Of a stretch of 64,000 nt of DNA, positions 25,495 through 33,859 are shown in pieces. Under the pieces are notes generated by a model. That model was not told the origin of the DNA and ran no database searches. It was given only the letters and a program-made list of their open reading frames with translations. Where the stretch lies: contig NZ_LT629711.1 in the NCBI RefSeq assembly GCF_900104525.1, positions 186,001 through 250,000 on the forward strand, in the 5' to 3' direction. A program made the translations under genes and the position numbers. This stretch comes from Pedococcus dokdonensis (lineage in GTDB: Bacteria > Actinomycetota > Actinomycetes > Actinomycetales > Dermatophilaceae). Every line of letters begins with the position of its first letter. The first letter of the stretch is position 1.

Positions 25495-26490
25495 GCTGCC
25501 GGCTGGGCCCGCCCGACCGGAGGCCACCCAGGCATCGAGGGCGCACTCCTCCTCGTCGTGGGTGCACCCGCGCGGGCACTCGGCCGTACCGGGCTCGAGG
25601 TCGGGGAAGTGCTGGATGATGCGGTCGAGGTCGACGTGGGCCAGCCCGAACGACCGCACCCCTGGGGTGTCGATCACCCACCCACTGCGGTCGGGCAGCC
25701 GGAGGGCGACGGCCGAGCTCGAGGTGTGCCGCCCCCGGCCGGTGTAGTCGTTGACCACGCCCGTGGCTCGCTGGGCGTCCGGGACCAGTCCGTTGACGAG
25801 GGTCGACTTGCCGACGCCGGAGTGGCCGATGAACACGCTGATGCGGTCGACCAGCTGCTCCTGCAGGGCCTCGAGCCCTTCGAAGCCGGACTCGCCGGTG
25901 GCGGTCACCACGCTGCGGACGTCGAGGGGCGCATAGCTGGCCAGGAAGGCGTCGGCGTCCGCCAGGTCGGCCTTGGTGAGCACCAGCAGGGGGTCGAGGC
26001 CCGCGTCGTAGGCAGCGACGAGGCAGCGGTCGATCATGCGGGGACGGGGTTCGGGGTTGGCCAGCGCCGAGACGATGACGAGCTGGTCGGCGTTCGCGAC
26101 GATCACCCGCTCGACCGGGTCGGTGTCGTCGGCGGTGCGGCGCAGCACCGAGCGCCGCTCGGTGAGCCGGACGATCCTCGCGAGACCGTCGGGGCCGCCG
26201 GACGTGTCACCGACGAGGTCGACCTCGTCGCCCACGACGATGCCCTTGCGGCCCAGCTCACGGGCCTTCATGGCGGTGACGGTGCGCTCGGGCCACGGCT
26301 TCCCGCGCTCGTCCCTGCCTCCGGCGCCCTTGGCGACCAGCACGGTGTAGCGGCCGCGGTCGACACCGATGACGAATCCCGGAACGGCGTCCTCATGGGC
26401 CGGGCGGTCCTTGGACCGCGGCCGCGAACCGCGACGGCTCGGCCGGATGCGGACGTCGCTCTCGTCGTAGTCCGAGGCCCGGCGGATCAC
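25435..26490 (-). CDS. rsgA: Ribosome small-subunit-dependent GTPase A
   Basis: A 351-residue circularly permuted GTPase that checks maturation of the 30S subunit. An OB-fold N-domain ([19 protein letters not shown]) is followed by the permuted G motifs: [22 protein letters not shown] (G4 before G1), [14 protein letters not shown] (G1) and TPGVRSFG (G3). The C-terminal zinc site is [16 protein letters not shown] basic N-terminal extension is present. The start overlaps the aroA stop (ATGA). Confidence 0.95.
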   Translation of the reverse strand: MIRRASDYDESDVRIRPSRRGSRPRSKDRPAHEDAVPGFVIGVDRGRYTVLVAKGAGGRDERGKPWPERTVTAMKARELGRKGIVVGDEVDLVGDTSGGPDGLARIVRLTERRSVLRRTADDTDPVERVIVANADQLVIVSALANPEPRPRMIDRCLVAAYDAGLDPLLVLTKADLADADAFLASYAPLDVRSVVTATGESGFEGLEALQEQLVDRISVFIGHSGVGKSTLVNGLVPDAQRATGVVNDYTGRGRHTSSSAVALRLPDRSGWVIDTPGVRSFGLAHVDLDRIIQHFPDLEPGTAECPRGCTHDEEECALDAWVASGRAGPAGSSRLESLRRLLRARSGEAAD

Positions 26491-27815
26491 GGTCGGCCAC
26501 CACCGGGGTCAACGACGCAGTGCCACAGGTCGACGAACTCGGGCAGCGTCTTGGCGACCGTGCCGGGATCCTCGACGACGAGTCCCGGGACCCGGAGGCC
26601 CAGGACTGCCCCGGCCATGACCATCCGGTGGTCGGCGTAGGTGTGGAACCGACGGCCGGTGAGCGTGCCGGGCGCGATGCGCAGTCCGTCGTCGGTCTCG
26701 GTCACCGCGGCCCCGCACGCCCCGAGCTCGGTGGCGAGGGCGGCGAGCCGGTCGGTCTCGTGGCCCCTGATGTGCGCCACCCCACGGATGACGCTGGGCG
26801 AGTCGGCGAGGGCGGCCAGGGCCGCGACCACCGGGGTCAGCTCGCTGGCGTCGTGCAGGTCGACGTCGATGCCCCCGACCTCGCCGGTGCCGCGAACGGT
26901 CAGCCCCTCGCGGGACAGCGTCACGTCGGCGCCCATGGCGTCGAGGATGTCGCGGATCGCGTCGCCGGCCTGGGTGGTGTGCTGCGGCCAGCCCGGCACC
27001 GTGACCCGGCCGCCGGCCACGAGCGCCACGGCGAGGAACGGCGCGGCGTTGGACAGGTCCGGCTCGACCTGCACGTCGAGGCCGTTGACCTCAGAGGGCT
27101 CGACCCGCCAGGTGTTCGCGGCACCGTCGTCGACGATGGCTCCCGCGTCACGCAGGGTCTCGACGGTCATCTCGAGGTGCGGTTCGGACGGCACCGGCTT
27201 GCCGACGTGATGGATCGTCACACCCTGGTCGTACCGCGGCCCGGCCAGCAGGAGGGCCGAGACGAACTGCGACGAGGACGACGCGTCGAGCGTGACCGCA
27301 CCACCCGGCATGCTCCCTGTGCCCTGCACGGTGAAGGGGAGCGTGCCACGCCCCTCGTCGGCGACGTCGGCGCCCAGCACGCGCAGCGCGTCGAGCACCG
27401 GGCCCATCGGCCGGACGCGCGCCTGGGGGTCGCCGTCGAAGGTGACCCGGCCGCGGGCCAGGGCCGCCACCGGTGGCAGGAAGCGCATCACGGTGCCGGC
27501 CAGGCCGCAGTCGATGGTGGCCCCGCGGTCGAGGGTGGCGGGGGTGACGATCCAGTCCGGCGCGAGGGCGCCGTGCGCGGTGGCGTCCTCCACCCCGGCG
27601 CCGAGCTCCCGCAGCGCCTGCGCCATGAGCAGGGTGTCGCGGGACCGCAGCGGCCGGCGCACCCGGGACGGACCGTTGGCGAGCGCGGCGAGGACGAGGA
27701 AGCGGTTGGTGAGGGACTTGCTGCCCGGCAGGGCGACGTCGGCGTCGACCGCGCGTGCGGCAGTCGGGGTGGACCAGTCGGCCACTGCCGGGTGAGCTGG
27801 GTCAGGTGAGGGCAT
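26487..27815 (-). CDS. aroA: 3-phosphoshikimate 1-carboxyvinyltransferase (EPSP synthase)
   Basis: A 442-residue shikimate-pathway enzyme that adds the enolpyruvyl group of PEP to shikimate-3-phosphate. [17 protein letters not shown] is the substrate-binding start, [16 protein letters not shown] the PEP-site region, followed by [17 protein letters not shown] and [19 protein letters not shown] 27815 was chosen because PGSKS then falls at about residue 29, as expected; it overlaps the DoxX gene by 14 bases. It forms one unit with rsgA. Confidence 0.94.
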   Translation of the reverse strand: MPSPDPAHPAVADWSTPTAARAVDADVALPGSKSLTNRFLVLAALANGPSRVRRPLRSRDTLLMAQALRELGAGVEDATAHGALAPDWIVTPATLDRGATIDCGLAGTVMRFLPPVAALARGRVTFDGDPQARVRPMGPVLDALRVLGADVADEGRGTLPFTVQGTGSMPGGAVTLDASSSSQFVSALLLAGPRYDQGVTIHHVGKPVPSEPHLEMTVETLRDAGAIVDDGAANTWRVEPSEVNGLDVQVEPDLSNAAPFLAVALVAGGRVTVPGWPQHTTQAGDAIRDILDAMGADVTLSREGLTVRGTGEVGGIDVDLHDASELTPVVAALAALADSPSVIRGVAHIRGHETDRLAALATELGACGAAVTETDDGLRIAPGTLTGRRFHTYADHRMVMAGAVLGLRVPGLVVEDPGTVAKTLPEFVDLWHCVVDPGGGRP

Positions 27816-28341
27816 CGTGCGCCTGGGATGCCGCCAGCTTGGCCTCACGACGGGCAGCATGGGCGGCGTGCTTCGCCTCCCGCTTGGCCCGCTTGGCGCC
27901 GCGCTTCGCAGAGCTGCCGGCCAGGCCGGCGCGGTAGGCCAGCCCGGGCTTGCCCTCGGTGTCGACGCTGGCGAGCAGGAGGCCACCGAGCAGGCCGAGG
28001 TTCTTGAGGAACCCGATCCGCTGGGTGCGCTTGGTGGCCGGGTCGGTCTCCGCCCAGAACGGGTGCCCGACGTAGGTGGTCGGCACGAGCGCACCGGCCA
28101 GGGCCAGCGAGGCCAGCCGCGGCACGCGGCCGGTGGCGAGCAGGGCGCCGCCGGCGACCATCGTGGCCCCGTTGGCGCGGACGAGCAGCTCCGGGTCGTC
28201 GGGCAGGCCCAGGGGAGCGAGCTGCTCGGCGAGGGGCGCCACCTTCGGGGTCAGCGCGGACGGGTGGCGCAGCTGTTCGAGGCCCTGCACGACGAAGATC
28301 GCGGCGAGCATCGGCCGGGCCACACGGCGGACGAGGGTCAT
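27802..28341 (-). CDS. DoxX family membrane protein
   Basis: A 179-residue four-helix DoxX protein ([74 protein letters not shown]). The C-terminal 45 residues are very basic and repetitive ([18 protein letters not shown]), an unusual tail that may bind nucleic acid or lipid head groups. ATG 28341 has AGGAG five bases upstream, which decides it over GTG 28347. DoxX proteins often associate with thiol or sulfur oxidation and oxidative stress; the precise role is unknown. Confidence 0.85.
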   Translation of the reverse strand: MTLVRRVARPMLAAIFVVQGLEQLRHPSALTPKVAPLAEQLAPLGLPDDPELLVRANGATMVAGGALLATGRVPRLASLALAGALVPTTYVGHPFWAETDPATKRTQRIGFLKNLGLLGGLLLASVDTEGKPGLAYRAGLAGSSAKRGAKRAKREAKHAAHAARREAKLAASQAHDALT

Positions 28342-28410
28342 GGTCACTCCTGGGAGGGTGTCTGGAGGCTGCGGTCGGGTGGTTCGGACGTCGCCTCCCT
28401 GTCTACCGTA

Positions 28411-28438
28411 TTGGCCGGTCAGCGTCGCTGCGTACCCT
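28411..28438 (+). promoter_or_regulatory. Promoter of the SRAP gene, leaderless type
   Basis: TTGGCC (28411-28416) and TACCCT (28433-28438) are separated by 16 bases, and TACCCT ends seven bases before ATG 28446. This is the best -35/-10 pair among the leaderless promoters of the window. Confidence 0.55.
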
Positions 28439-28445
28439 GTCCACC

Positions 28446-29348
28446 ATGTGCGGCCGATACGCAGCCACGGCGAACCCCGACGAGCTCGTCGAGGAGTTCG
28501 AGGTCGAGCAGGACCGGACGGCCGACCCGGCGCGCAGCATCCTCAAGAACCCGCAGTCGCCGCCCGCGGGCACGCCCGACTACAACCTGGCCCCGAGCAA
28601 GCAGGCGCCGGTGGTCCTGTCGCGCACCCCGCGCGACACCGAGGAGGGGTATGCCGGGGAGCCGGCGCCCGTGCGGCAGCTGCGGTTGCTCACGTGGGGC
28701 CTGGTGCCGAGCTGGGCCAAGGACGTCAAGATCGGCATGCGGATGATCAACGCGCGGGCGGAGTCGGTCCTGGAGAAGGGCTCGTTCGCCAGGGCCGCCG
28801 CCTCCAGACGCTGCCTGGTGCCGGCCCGGGGGTGGTACGAGTGGCAGAAGTCCCCCGTGAGCAAGGATGCCAAGGGCAACCCGCGCAAGCAGCCGTTCTT
28901 CATGCACCGCGCCGACGGCGACATCGTGGCCTTCGCGGGTCTCTACGAGTTCTGGCGGGACCGCGAGATCGCCGACCAGGACGACCCCGAGGCGTGGCTG
29001 ACGACGTTCACGATCATCACGACCGACGCGGAGCCCGGGCTCGACCGGATCCACGACCGCCAGCCGCTCGTCCTCGAGCGCGACGACTGGACGACCTGGC
29101 TCGACCCGACGATGAGTGACCCCGCCGAGGTGGGCCGGCTCCTCGCGTTCTCCTCACCGGGCCGCTTCGAGGCGCACCCGGTCGGCACGGCGGTCTCGTC
29201 CAACCGCAGCAACGGCCCCCAGCTGGTCGAGCCTGCGGGCATCGACGAGCTCGACGGCGTCGTCGACCCCATGACCGGAGAGATCATCGGGGGAGCGCAC
29301 GACGTCGCCACCGGCCCCGAGACGGCCGGGGGTCCGAACCCCGCATGA
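28446..29348 (+). CDS. SOS-response-associated peptidase / abasic-site crosslinker (YedK/HMCES type)
   Basis: A 300-residue SRAP protein. MCGRYA places the catalytic Cys at position 2, exposed after Met removal; WGLVPSWAKD, INARAESV, RCLVPARGWYEW (catalytic Glu) and RIHDRQPL (active His) complete the site. The family forms a thiazolidine crosslink with abasic sites in single-stranded DNA, protecting them at replication forks. The actinobacterial form carries an insertion at residues 25-60. The next gene overlaps by four bases. Confidence 0.94.
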   Translation: MCGRYAATANPDELVEEFEVEQDRTADPARSILKNPQSPPAGTPDYNLAPSKQAPVVLSRTPRDTEEGYAGEPAPVRQLRLLTWGLVPSWAKDVKIGMRMINARAESVLEKGSFARAAASRRCLVPARGWYEWQKSPVSKDAKGNPRKQPFFMHRADGDIVAFAGLYEFWRDREIADQDDPEAWLTTFTIITTDAEPGLDRIHDRQPLVLERDDWTTWLDPTMSDPAEVGRLLAFSSPGRFEAHPVGTAVSSNRSNGPQLVEPAGIDELDGVVDPMTGEIIGGAHDVATGPETAGGPNPA

Positions 29349-29977
29349 GCGCGCGACTGGTTGAGGTGCAGACCCCCTTGGGACCGGCACGGGTGCACCT
29401 GACCCGTCCGCCGCGCGCCGTCGGCTCGGTCGTGCTGACCCACGGCGCCGGCGGCAGCATCCGGGCCGGCGACGTCATGGCGGTCGCCAGCGGCCTGGTG
29501 GCCGCGGGATGGGCAGTGGCCCTGGTCGAGCAGGCCTGGGTGGTCGCGGGCCGGAAGATGCCACCACCCGCCGCGACCCAGGACCCGGCCTGGCTCCCGG
29601 TCGTTGCCGCCGTGGCGTCGGGTCGCGGCGCGCTGCCTCGACCGCTGGTGGTCGGTGGCAAGAGCAACGGTGCGCGGGTCGCGTTCCGCACCGCCCACGA
29701 GGTGGGGGCCGACGCGGCGCTCGCCCTGGCGTTCCCCCTCCACCCGCCGGGCAAGCCGCAGCTGTCACGTGCCGACGAGCTGCGCGCACCGGTGCCACAC
29801 GGCATACCGCTGCACGTGGTGCAGGGGGAGAGGGACCCGTTCGGCACCCCTGACGAGGTGCGCGCAGAGCTGCCCGACCCGTCGTGGGTGTCGGTGGTGA
29901 AGGGCGGTCACGGCTTCACCCGTCGACCCGACGACCTGGTGGCAGCGGCGGTGGCCTTCGCCGGCTCGCTGCCCTAG
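29345..29977 (+). CDS. Alpha/beta hydrolase, TEX30/KANL3-like
   Basis: A 210-residue small alpha/beta hydrolase. [10 protein letters not shown] forms the oxyanion region, [12 protein letters not shown] the nucleophile elbow (Ser in KSNGAR), GERDPFG the acid residue, and GGHGF the catalytic His. Proteins of this group are annotated as dienelactone-hydrolase-like or TEX30-like; [13 protein letters not shown] unknown. It is coupled to the SRAP gene by ATGA. The triad is complete, so it is probably active. Confidence 0.85.
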   Translation: MSARLVEVQTPLGPARVHLTRPPRAVGSVVLTHGAGGSIRAGDVMAVASGLVAAGWAVALVEQAWVVAGRKMPPPAATQDPAWLPVVAAVASGRGALPRPLVVGGKSNGARVAFRTAHEVGADAALALAFPLHPPGKPQLSRADELRAPVPHGIPLHVVQGERDPFGTPDEVRAELPDPSWVSVVKGGHGFTRRPDDLVAAAVAFAGSLP

Positions 29978-29988
29978 GGGACGCCGGG

Positions 29989-30531
29989 CTAGAGGGCGCC
30001 GCCGGCCGCGGCCGGGGCGGAGGCGTCGTTGCCGCCGTCGCCGACGGCCTCGCGAGCGAGGTGGTCCTCGATCTGGAACCAGTCCTCGCCGGCGCGCTGG
30101 GCGATGCTGAGCAGGGTGTTCATCGAGGCGACCTCCTCCACCTGCTCCTTGAGGAACCACAGCATGAACTGCTCGCCGAGCACGTCACCCTCGGTGCGGG
30201 CCGCGCGGAACAGCGCCTCGATCTGGGTGGTGACCGTCTTCTCCTGCTCGAGGGCCAGTGCGATCGGCTCGTGCGGCTTGCCGAACGAGCCGCGCACGTC
30301 GTCCACGCCCGGCACCTCGACCGGCCAGTCCCGGTCGAGCATGTACTGGATCATCATCATCGCGTGGTTGCGCTCCTCGACGCTCTGAGCGTAGAAGTGC
30401 GCCGCCAGCCGGGGGAGGTCGTGGTCGTCGAACCACACCGCGATGGCGACGTACTGCTGGCTCGCCGTGAACTCGTGGCGGACCTGCTCGGCGAGCAGCT
30501 GGACGAAGGACGGTTCCGAGGCGCGCGACAT
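29989..30531 (-). CDS. Ferritin-like iron-storage protein
   Basis: A 180-residue four-helix ferritin. The ferroxidase centre is readable: E20 in [14 protein letters not shown], then E53 and H56 in [24 protein letters not shown] and [13 protein letters not shown] supply the distal Glu/Gln ligands. It oxidises Fe(II) and stores the mineral in a 24-mer cage, limiting Fenton chemistry. There is no heme-ligand Met in the bacterioferritin position, so it is closer to ferritin (FtnA/BfrB type). ATG 30531 is chosen from homology; no clear ribosome site. It is divergent from sigR. Confidence 0.88.
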   Translation of the reverse strand: MSRASEPSFVQLLAEQVRHEFTASQQYVAIAVWFDDHDLPRLAAHFYAQSVEERNHAMMMIQYMLDRDWPVEVPGVDDVRGSFGKPHEPIALALEQEKTVTTQIEALFRAARTEGDVLGEQFMLWFLKEQVEEVASMNTLLSIAQRAGEDWFQIEDHLAREAVGDGGNDASAPAAAGGAL

Positions 30532-30550
30532 ACCGGAACCGTAGCGCCTG

Positions 30551-30576
30551 GGAATGCCGGTGGAAGGCACCCCGTT
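30551..30576 (+). promoter_or_regulatory. SigR-dependent autoregulatory promoter of sigR
   Basis: GGAAT (30551-30555), exactly 18 bases, then GTT (30574-30576): a perfect match to the GGAAT-N18-GTT consensus of SigR/SigH-type promoters. The transcription start should fall near 30582-30585, upstream of an in-frame extension of sigR. Confidence 0.8.
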
Positions 30577-30754
30577 GGACAGTGCGGTGGCCGTCGTCGC
30601 GGTCGCCCAGACCAGCTGTACTGCCCGATGCACCACAGGAGCCCGTTCGTGCCCGTCATGACCGCACCGCCCTCGCGCGGCGCCGCGCTCACCGCCCCGG
30701 TGGCACTGGGCCTGTCCGCCACCACCGACAACCCGGCCACCGCCGAAGCGGGGC

Positions 30755-30760
30755 TAGGCT
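30755..30760 (+). promoter_or_regulatory. Second, proximal promoter -10 box of sigR
   Basis: TAGGCT ends eight bases before ATG 30769. It would give a leaderless or nearly leaderless transcript for the short SigR form, independent of the upstream stress promoter. No convincing -35 is visible. Confidence 0.4.
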
Positions 30761-30768
30761 GGAGGGCA

Positions 30769-31419
30769 ATGACTGAGACACCCGCCACCGACATCATCGT
30801 CGACGAGGCCACCCCCGACGCCACGGTCGACGTGGCCAGCGAGACACCCGCCGAGCGCCAGGCGCGCTTCGAGCGCGAGGCGATGCCCCTGCTCGACCAG
30901 CTCTACTCCGCGGCGCTGCGCACTGCGCGCAACCCCGCGGACGCCGAGGACCTGCTCCAGGAGACCTACACGAAGGCGTTCGCCGCCTTCCACCAGTACC
31001 GTCCCGGCACCAACTTCAAGGCGTGGATGTACCGCATCCTCACCAACACCTACATCAACAGCTACCGCAAGAAGCAGCGCGAGCCGCTGCAGTCCGACGC
31101 CGCGGAGATCGAGGACTACCAGCTCGCCCGCGCCGAGTCGCACAGCTCGAGCGGGCTGCGCTCGGCCGAGACCGAGGCGCTCGACCACCTCCCCGACACC
31201 GAGGTGAAGCGGGCGCTGCAGGAGCTGCCCGAGGACTTCCGGATGGCGGTCTACCTCGCTGACGTCGAGGGCTTCGCCTACAAGGAGATCGCCGAGATCA
31301 TGGAGACTCCGATCGGCACGGTCATGTCGCGGTTGCACCGCGGTCGCCGTCAGCTGCGGGAGCTGCTGACCGAGTATGCCGCCGAGCGCGGCTTCGCCAC
31401 CCAGGGAGCGGACTCATGA
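30769..31419 (+). CDS. sigR: Thiol-oxidative-stress ECF sigma factor SigR/SigH
   Basis: A 216-residue sigma factor controlled by the adjacent RsrA. Region 2: [60 protein letters not shown]. Region 4: [19 protein letters not shown] and [23 protein letters not shown]. It activates thiol-homeostasis genes (thioredoxin, mycothiol pathways) in actinobacteria. ATG 30769 gives the conventional form. An in-frame GTG at 30649 with AGGAG seven bases upstream would add 40 residues, as in the unstable SigR-prime form of Streptomyces. The stop overlaps rsrA (ATGA). Confidence 0.95.
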   Translation: MTETPATDIIVDEATPDATVDVASETPAERQARFEREAMPLLDQLYSAALRTARNPADAEDLLQETYTKAFAAFHQYRPGTNFKAWMYRILTNTYINSYRKKQREPLQSDAAEIEDYQLARAESHSSSGLRSAETEALDHLPDTEVKRALQELPEDFRMAVYLADVEGFAYKEIAEIMETPIGTVMSRLHRGRRQLRELLTEYAAERGFATQGADS

Positions 31420-31697
31420 GCTGCGAAGAGATGGGACCGGGAGAGGCTGCCGGGTCGGATTGCTCGGAGGTCCTGCACCGGGTCTACGAGTACCTCGATG
31501 GCGAGATGACGACGGCCGACACCGTCAAGATCAAGCAGCATCTCGAAGCCTGCGGCCCCTGCCTCCACCAGTACGACCTCGACCAGGCGCTGAAGGCGCT
31601 GGTCAAGCGGTCCTGCGCCTGCGAGGAGGCGCCGGTGGAGCTGCGGACCTCGATCATGGCCCGCATCACGACGATCAGGTACGAGATCTCCGAGTAG
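31416..31697 (+). CDS. rsrA: Redox-sensing anti-sigma factor RsrA/RshA
   Basis: A 93-residue zinc-binding anti-sigma factor. The ZAS motif is HLEACGPC (His-x3-Cys-x2-Cys) with an upstream Cys in [18 protein letters not shown]. Under thiol oxidation the trigger cysteines form a disulfide, zinc is lost and SigR is released. A further Cys pair, RSCACEE, lies downstream of the motif. It overlaps the sigR stop, so sigma and anti-sigma are made together. Confidence 0.95.
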   Translation: MSCEEMGPGEAAGSDCSEVLHRVYEYLDGEMTTADTVKIKQHLEACGPCLHQYDLDQALKALVKRSCACEEAPVELRTSIMARITTIRYEISE

Positions 31698-31729
31698 GCC
31701 GGTGCGGCGCCCCTCACGAGGCGCGGACG

Positions 31730-31774
31730 CGAGACGGGGCGGCTGGATCCAGTGGATCCGGCCGCCCCGTCTCG
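31730..31774. terminator. Bidirectional terminator between rsrA and the bL37 gene
   Basis: Twenty-one-base arms (31730-31750 and 31754-31774) pair fully with one G-U and a three-base AGT loop, between convergent genes ending at 31697 and 31792. Confidence 0.8.
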
Positions 31775-31791
31775 TGCGTAGTGGCGCTGGC

Positions 31792-31866
31792 TCAGGCGTT
31801 GGGCTTGCGGCCGTGGTTGGCCGCGTTGCCCTTGCGCGAGCGACGCTTGCGGGCGCGCTTGCTCAT
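31792..31866 (-). CDS. Small basic ribosomal protein, bL37 family
   Basis: A 24-residue protein beginning MSKRARKRRSRKGNAANH and ending GRKPNA, with 11 Lys/Arg. It matches the tiny bL37-type proteins found in actinobacterial 50S subunits (first seen in mycobacterial ribosome structures). A GGAGTGA ribosome site lies just upstream. Its position next to rsrA, converging with it, is common in this phylum. It is too short for ordinary gene finding. Confidence 0.85.
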   Translation of the reverse strand: MSKRARKRRSRKGNAANHGRKPNA

Positions 31867-32190
31867 GGGAGTCACTCCGTACGTGGTGGTTTGGCGCGAA
31901 TCCGCACCGGTGCCGGGCGATTGTCTCACAGCTGGCGGGGAGCGACATCTCACACGGCGTTAATTTAACTTTGTTCGTTCAAATCCCATCCAAAGGGCCG
32001 AAGTCGGCCCCGAGAAGGTGGGATGCCTTGTTCAAGGTTTGGCAAAGAACAGGCAAGGAGGAGCCCAAGGCTGCAGGTTGAGCGGCATCATAGTCCTGTC
32101 GACGACCCGCACCCCTGGCGGTTAGCGACAACTGATGGTCTGAAGTAGCCGAACGGACGAGTCGGACCTCAGACAGAAGGAGCATCTGCC
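31867..32190. other. AT-rich intergenic region with nested hairpin
   Basis: A 324-base gap that is clearly less GC-rich than its surroundings. It holds the upstream region of the bL37 gene (minus strand), including the near-palindrome GTTAATTTAAC (31959-31969). It also holds a nested hairpin: outer ATCCCATC/GGTGGGAT (31983-31990, 32017-32024) and inner GGGCCGA/TCGGCCC (31995-32001, 32004-32010). The rest leads to the small ORF at 32191. Promoters for both sides must lie here, but I cannot place them exactly. Confidence 0.5.
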
Positions 32191-32343
32191 ATGAAGGCGA
32201 TCACCACCATCTTCGAGTCCATGCTCGGCAAGGACGACTCCCTCGTCTGGACCCCGGCCGACGGTCCCACCAAGGCATTCGCGGACTCCGGTTGGGAGTG
32301 GCGTCTCGGCGAGGCCGAGCGTGGCTGGGAATGGCGTGCCTGA
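32191..32343 (+). CDS. Hypothetical 50-residue protein with repeated GWEWR motif
   Basis: An unrecognised small ORF, supported by an AGAAGGAG ribosome site eight to nine bases before the ATG. The composition is protein-like (start MKAITTIFESMLGKDDSLVW), and the motif GWEWRLGEAERGWEWRA contains GWEWR twice, 12 residues apart. There is no membrane segment or cysteine; it is acidic in the middle and Trp-rich at the end, suggesting a binding peptide. Both flanks are intergenic, so it is not a shadow of another gene. Function unknown. Confidence 0.6.
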   Translation: MKAITTIFESMLGKDDSLVWTPADGPTKAFADSGWEWRLGEAERGWEWRA

Positions 32344-32365
32344 CCCTTCCCTGAGCTGGCCGTCC

Positions 32366-32398
32366 GGCCGCTAGGTTGCCCTCCGGGCCGCTAGGTTG
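32366..32398 (+). promoter_or_regulatory. Duplicated -10 region before the HD-GYP gene
   Basis: A direct repeat of GGCCGCTAGGTTG (32366-32378 and 32386-32398), 20 bases apart, carries two TAGGTT boxes (32372-32377, 32392-32397). The second ends seven bases before ATG 32405. GAGGAG (32398-32403) overlaps this interval, so the transcript could be leaderless from the second box or led from the first. Confidence 0.45.
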
Positions 32399-32404
32399 AG
32401 GAGC

Positions 32405-33859
32405 ATGAGTCCGTCGTCGTCGCGCCAGTCTGCTGGCACCGACCCGGGCGCCCTCCGAGTGGCCCTGTTCATCGGTTTCGTCTGGCTGCTCGCGCTCGCG
32501 AGTGGCTCGCTGGCCTGGGTGGTGGGTGGTCCACCGTCCAACGTGCCCGCGCTCGCAGTCCTCACGCTGGTCGCGGTGGCCAGCTCGATCGGCCGCGACA
32601 ACTTCGTCGGGACGCGGATCAGCTTCTCCTTCACCAGCATCGTCGTCCTCGCCTCGATCGTCATCACCGGTCCGGTCGGCGCCGCCATCGTCGGCGGCGG
32701 GGCGAACCTCCTGCGGGTCCGCACGATGCCTCCCCGCGTCCGGGTGTTCAACACCGCCATGTTCACCGTCGTCGGCGCGGTCGGTGGTTTGGCCTACCTC
32801 ACGGTCGGGGGACGGGCCGACGTCACGTCCCTGCACTCCGCCTCCTCGCTGCTCCTCCAGGTGGGCCTTCCCCTCCTGGCCGCCGACGTGACCCAGTGCG
32901 TCGTCAACGCGCTCCTGCTGGCCGGCATCCAGAACGTCGCGACCGCCATCCCGCTGCGCACCCAGATCTGGGGGCTGCTGGGCACCACCGGGCCGGCCTA
33001 CATCGGGTACGGCCTGATCGGGTTCCTGTTCGCCGTCGTGTGGATCCCGGCGGAGGTGGGCTGGTTCAGCGCGGTCCTCGTCCTGGCCCCGCTGTTCGTG
33101 GCCCGGTGGGCCTTCGCGCAGTACGGCGACGAGCTCCAGGCCCACGAACGCACCCTGCGGGCCCTGGTCACGGCCGTGGAGACGAAGGAACCGCACAACG
33201 CCGGCCACAGTGAGCGGGTGGCCCAGCTGGCGGAGTGGATGGCCGAGGCGATGCTCCTCGGGCACAAGGAGATCCAGGACATCCGCACGGCCGGGATGCT
33301 CCATGACGTGGGCAAGGTGGCCATGCCGACGCGGCTGCTGGGCTCGCGCCAGGCGCACACCGACGACGACCTCGTGACCATGTCCGCCCACTCGCTGGCG
33401 GGGGTGGAGCTGGTCAAGGACGTCGACTTCCTCTCCGGCTCGGTGGACGGCATCGCCCACCACCACGAGCGCTTCGACGGCCGTGGCTACCCCGACGGGC
33501 TGGTGGGGGACGCGATCCCCCTGGCAGCCCGCATCATCGCCGTGGCCGACGCGTTCGAGTGCCTGACCTCCGCACACTCCTACCGGCCGGCCCTGTCCGC
33601 CGACGAAGCCCTCGAGGTCGTCCGCGGACAGGCGGCCACCCAGTTCGACCCCCAGATCGTCGAGCTGTTGGTCAAGTCGTTGTCGCGGCACGAGTGGGCC
33701 CCCACCGAGCGCACCCCCGACGAGCTGGCCTCGGCCGGGATCGCGCTCGACCACGACGAGCCCGAGGTGTCGGACCACATCGCCTTCACCGACCGGTTGC
33801 GCACGCGGATCACCGGTCGTGCGGCGGGGCTGCACCCCGCGAACGGTGAGGTGCGCTGA
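32405..33859 (+). CDS. Membrane-bound HD-GYP domain phosphodiesterase
   Basis: A 484-residue protein. About seven transmembrane helices fill residues 15-230. The HD-GYP domain (about 255-440) has ETKEPHNAGHSERVAQLAEW, the metal pair in GMLHDVGKVAMP, MSAHSLAGVELV and the specificity motif HHERFDGRGYPDGL. HD-GYP enzymes linearise and break down c-di-GMP or related cyclic dinucleotides. All catalytic residues are intact. It overlaps the next HD gene by one base (TGATG). The membrane sensor ligand is unknown. Confidence 0.88.
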   Translation: MSPSSSRQSAGTDPGALRVALFIGFVWLLALASGSLAWVVGGPPSNVPALAVLTLVAVASSIGRDNFVGTRISFSFTSIVVLASIVITGPVGAAIVGGGANLLRVRTMPPRVRVFNTAMFTVVGAVGGLAYLTVGGRADVTSLHSASSLLLQVGLPLLAADVTQCVVNALLLAGIQNVATAIPLRTQIWGLLGTTGPAYIGYGLIGFLFAVVWIPAEVGWFSAVLVLAPLFVARWAFAQYGDELQAHERTLRALVTAVETKEPHNAGHSERVAQLAEWMAEAMLLGHKEIQDIRTAGMLHDVGKVAMPTRLLGSRQAHTDDDLVTMSAHSLAGVELVKDVDFLSGSVDGIAHHHERFDGRGYPDGLVGDAIPLAARIIAVADAFECLTSAHSYRPALSADEALEVVRGQAATQFDPQIVELLVKSLSRHEWAPTERTPDELASAGIALDHDEPEVSDHIAFTDRLRTRITGRAAGLHPANGEVR

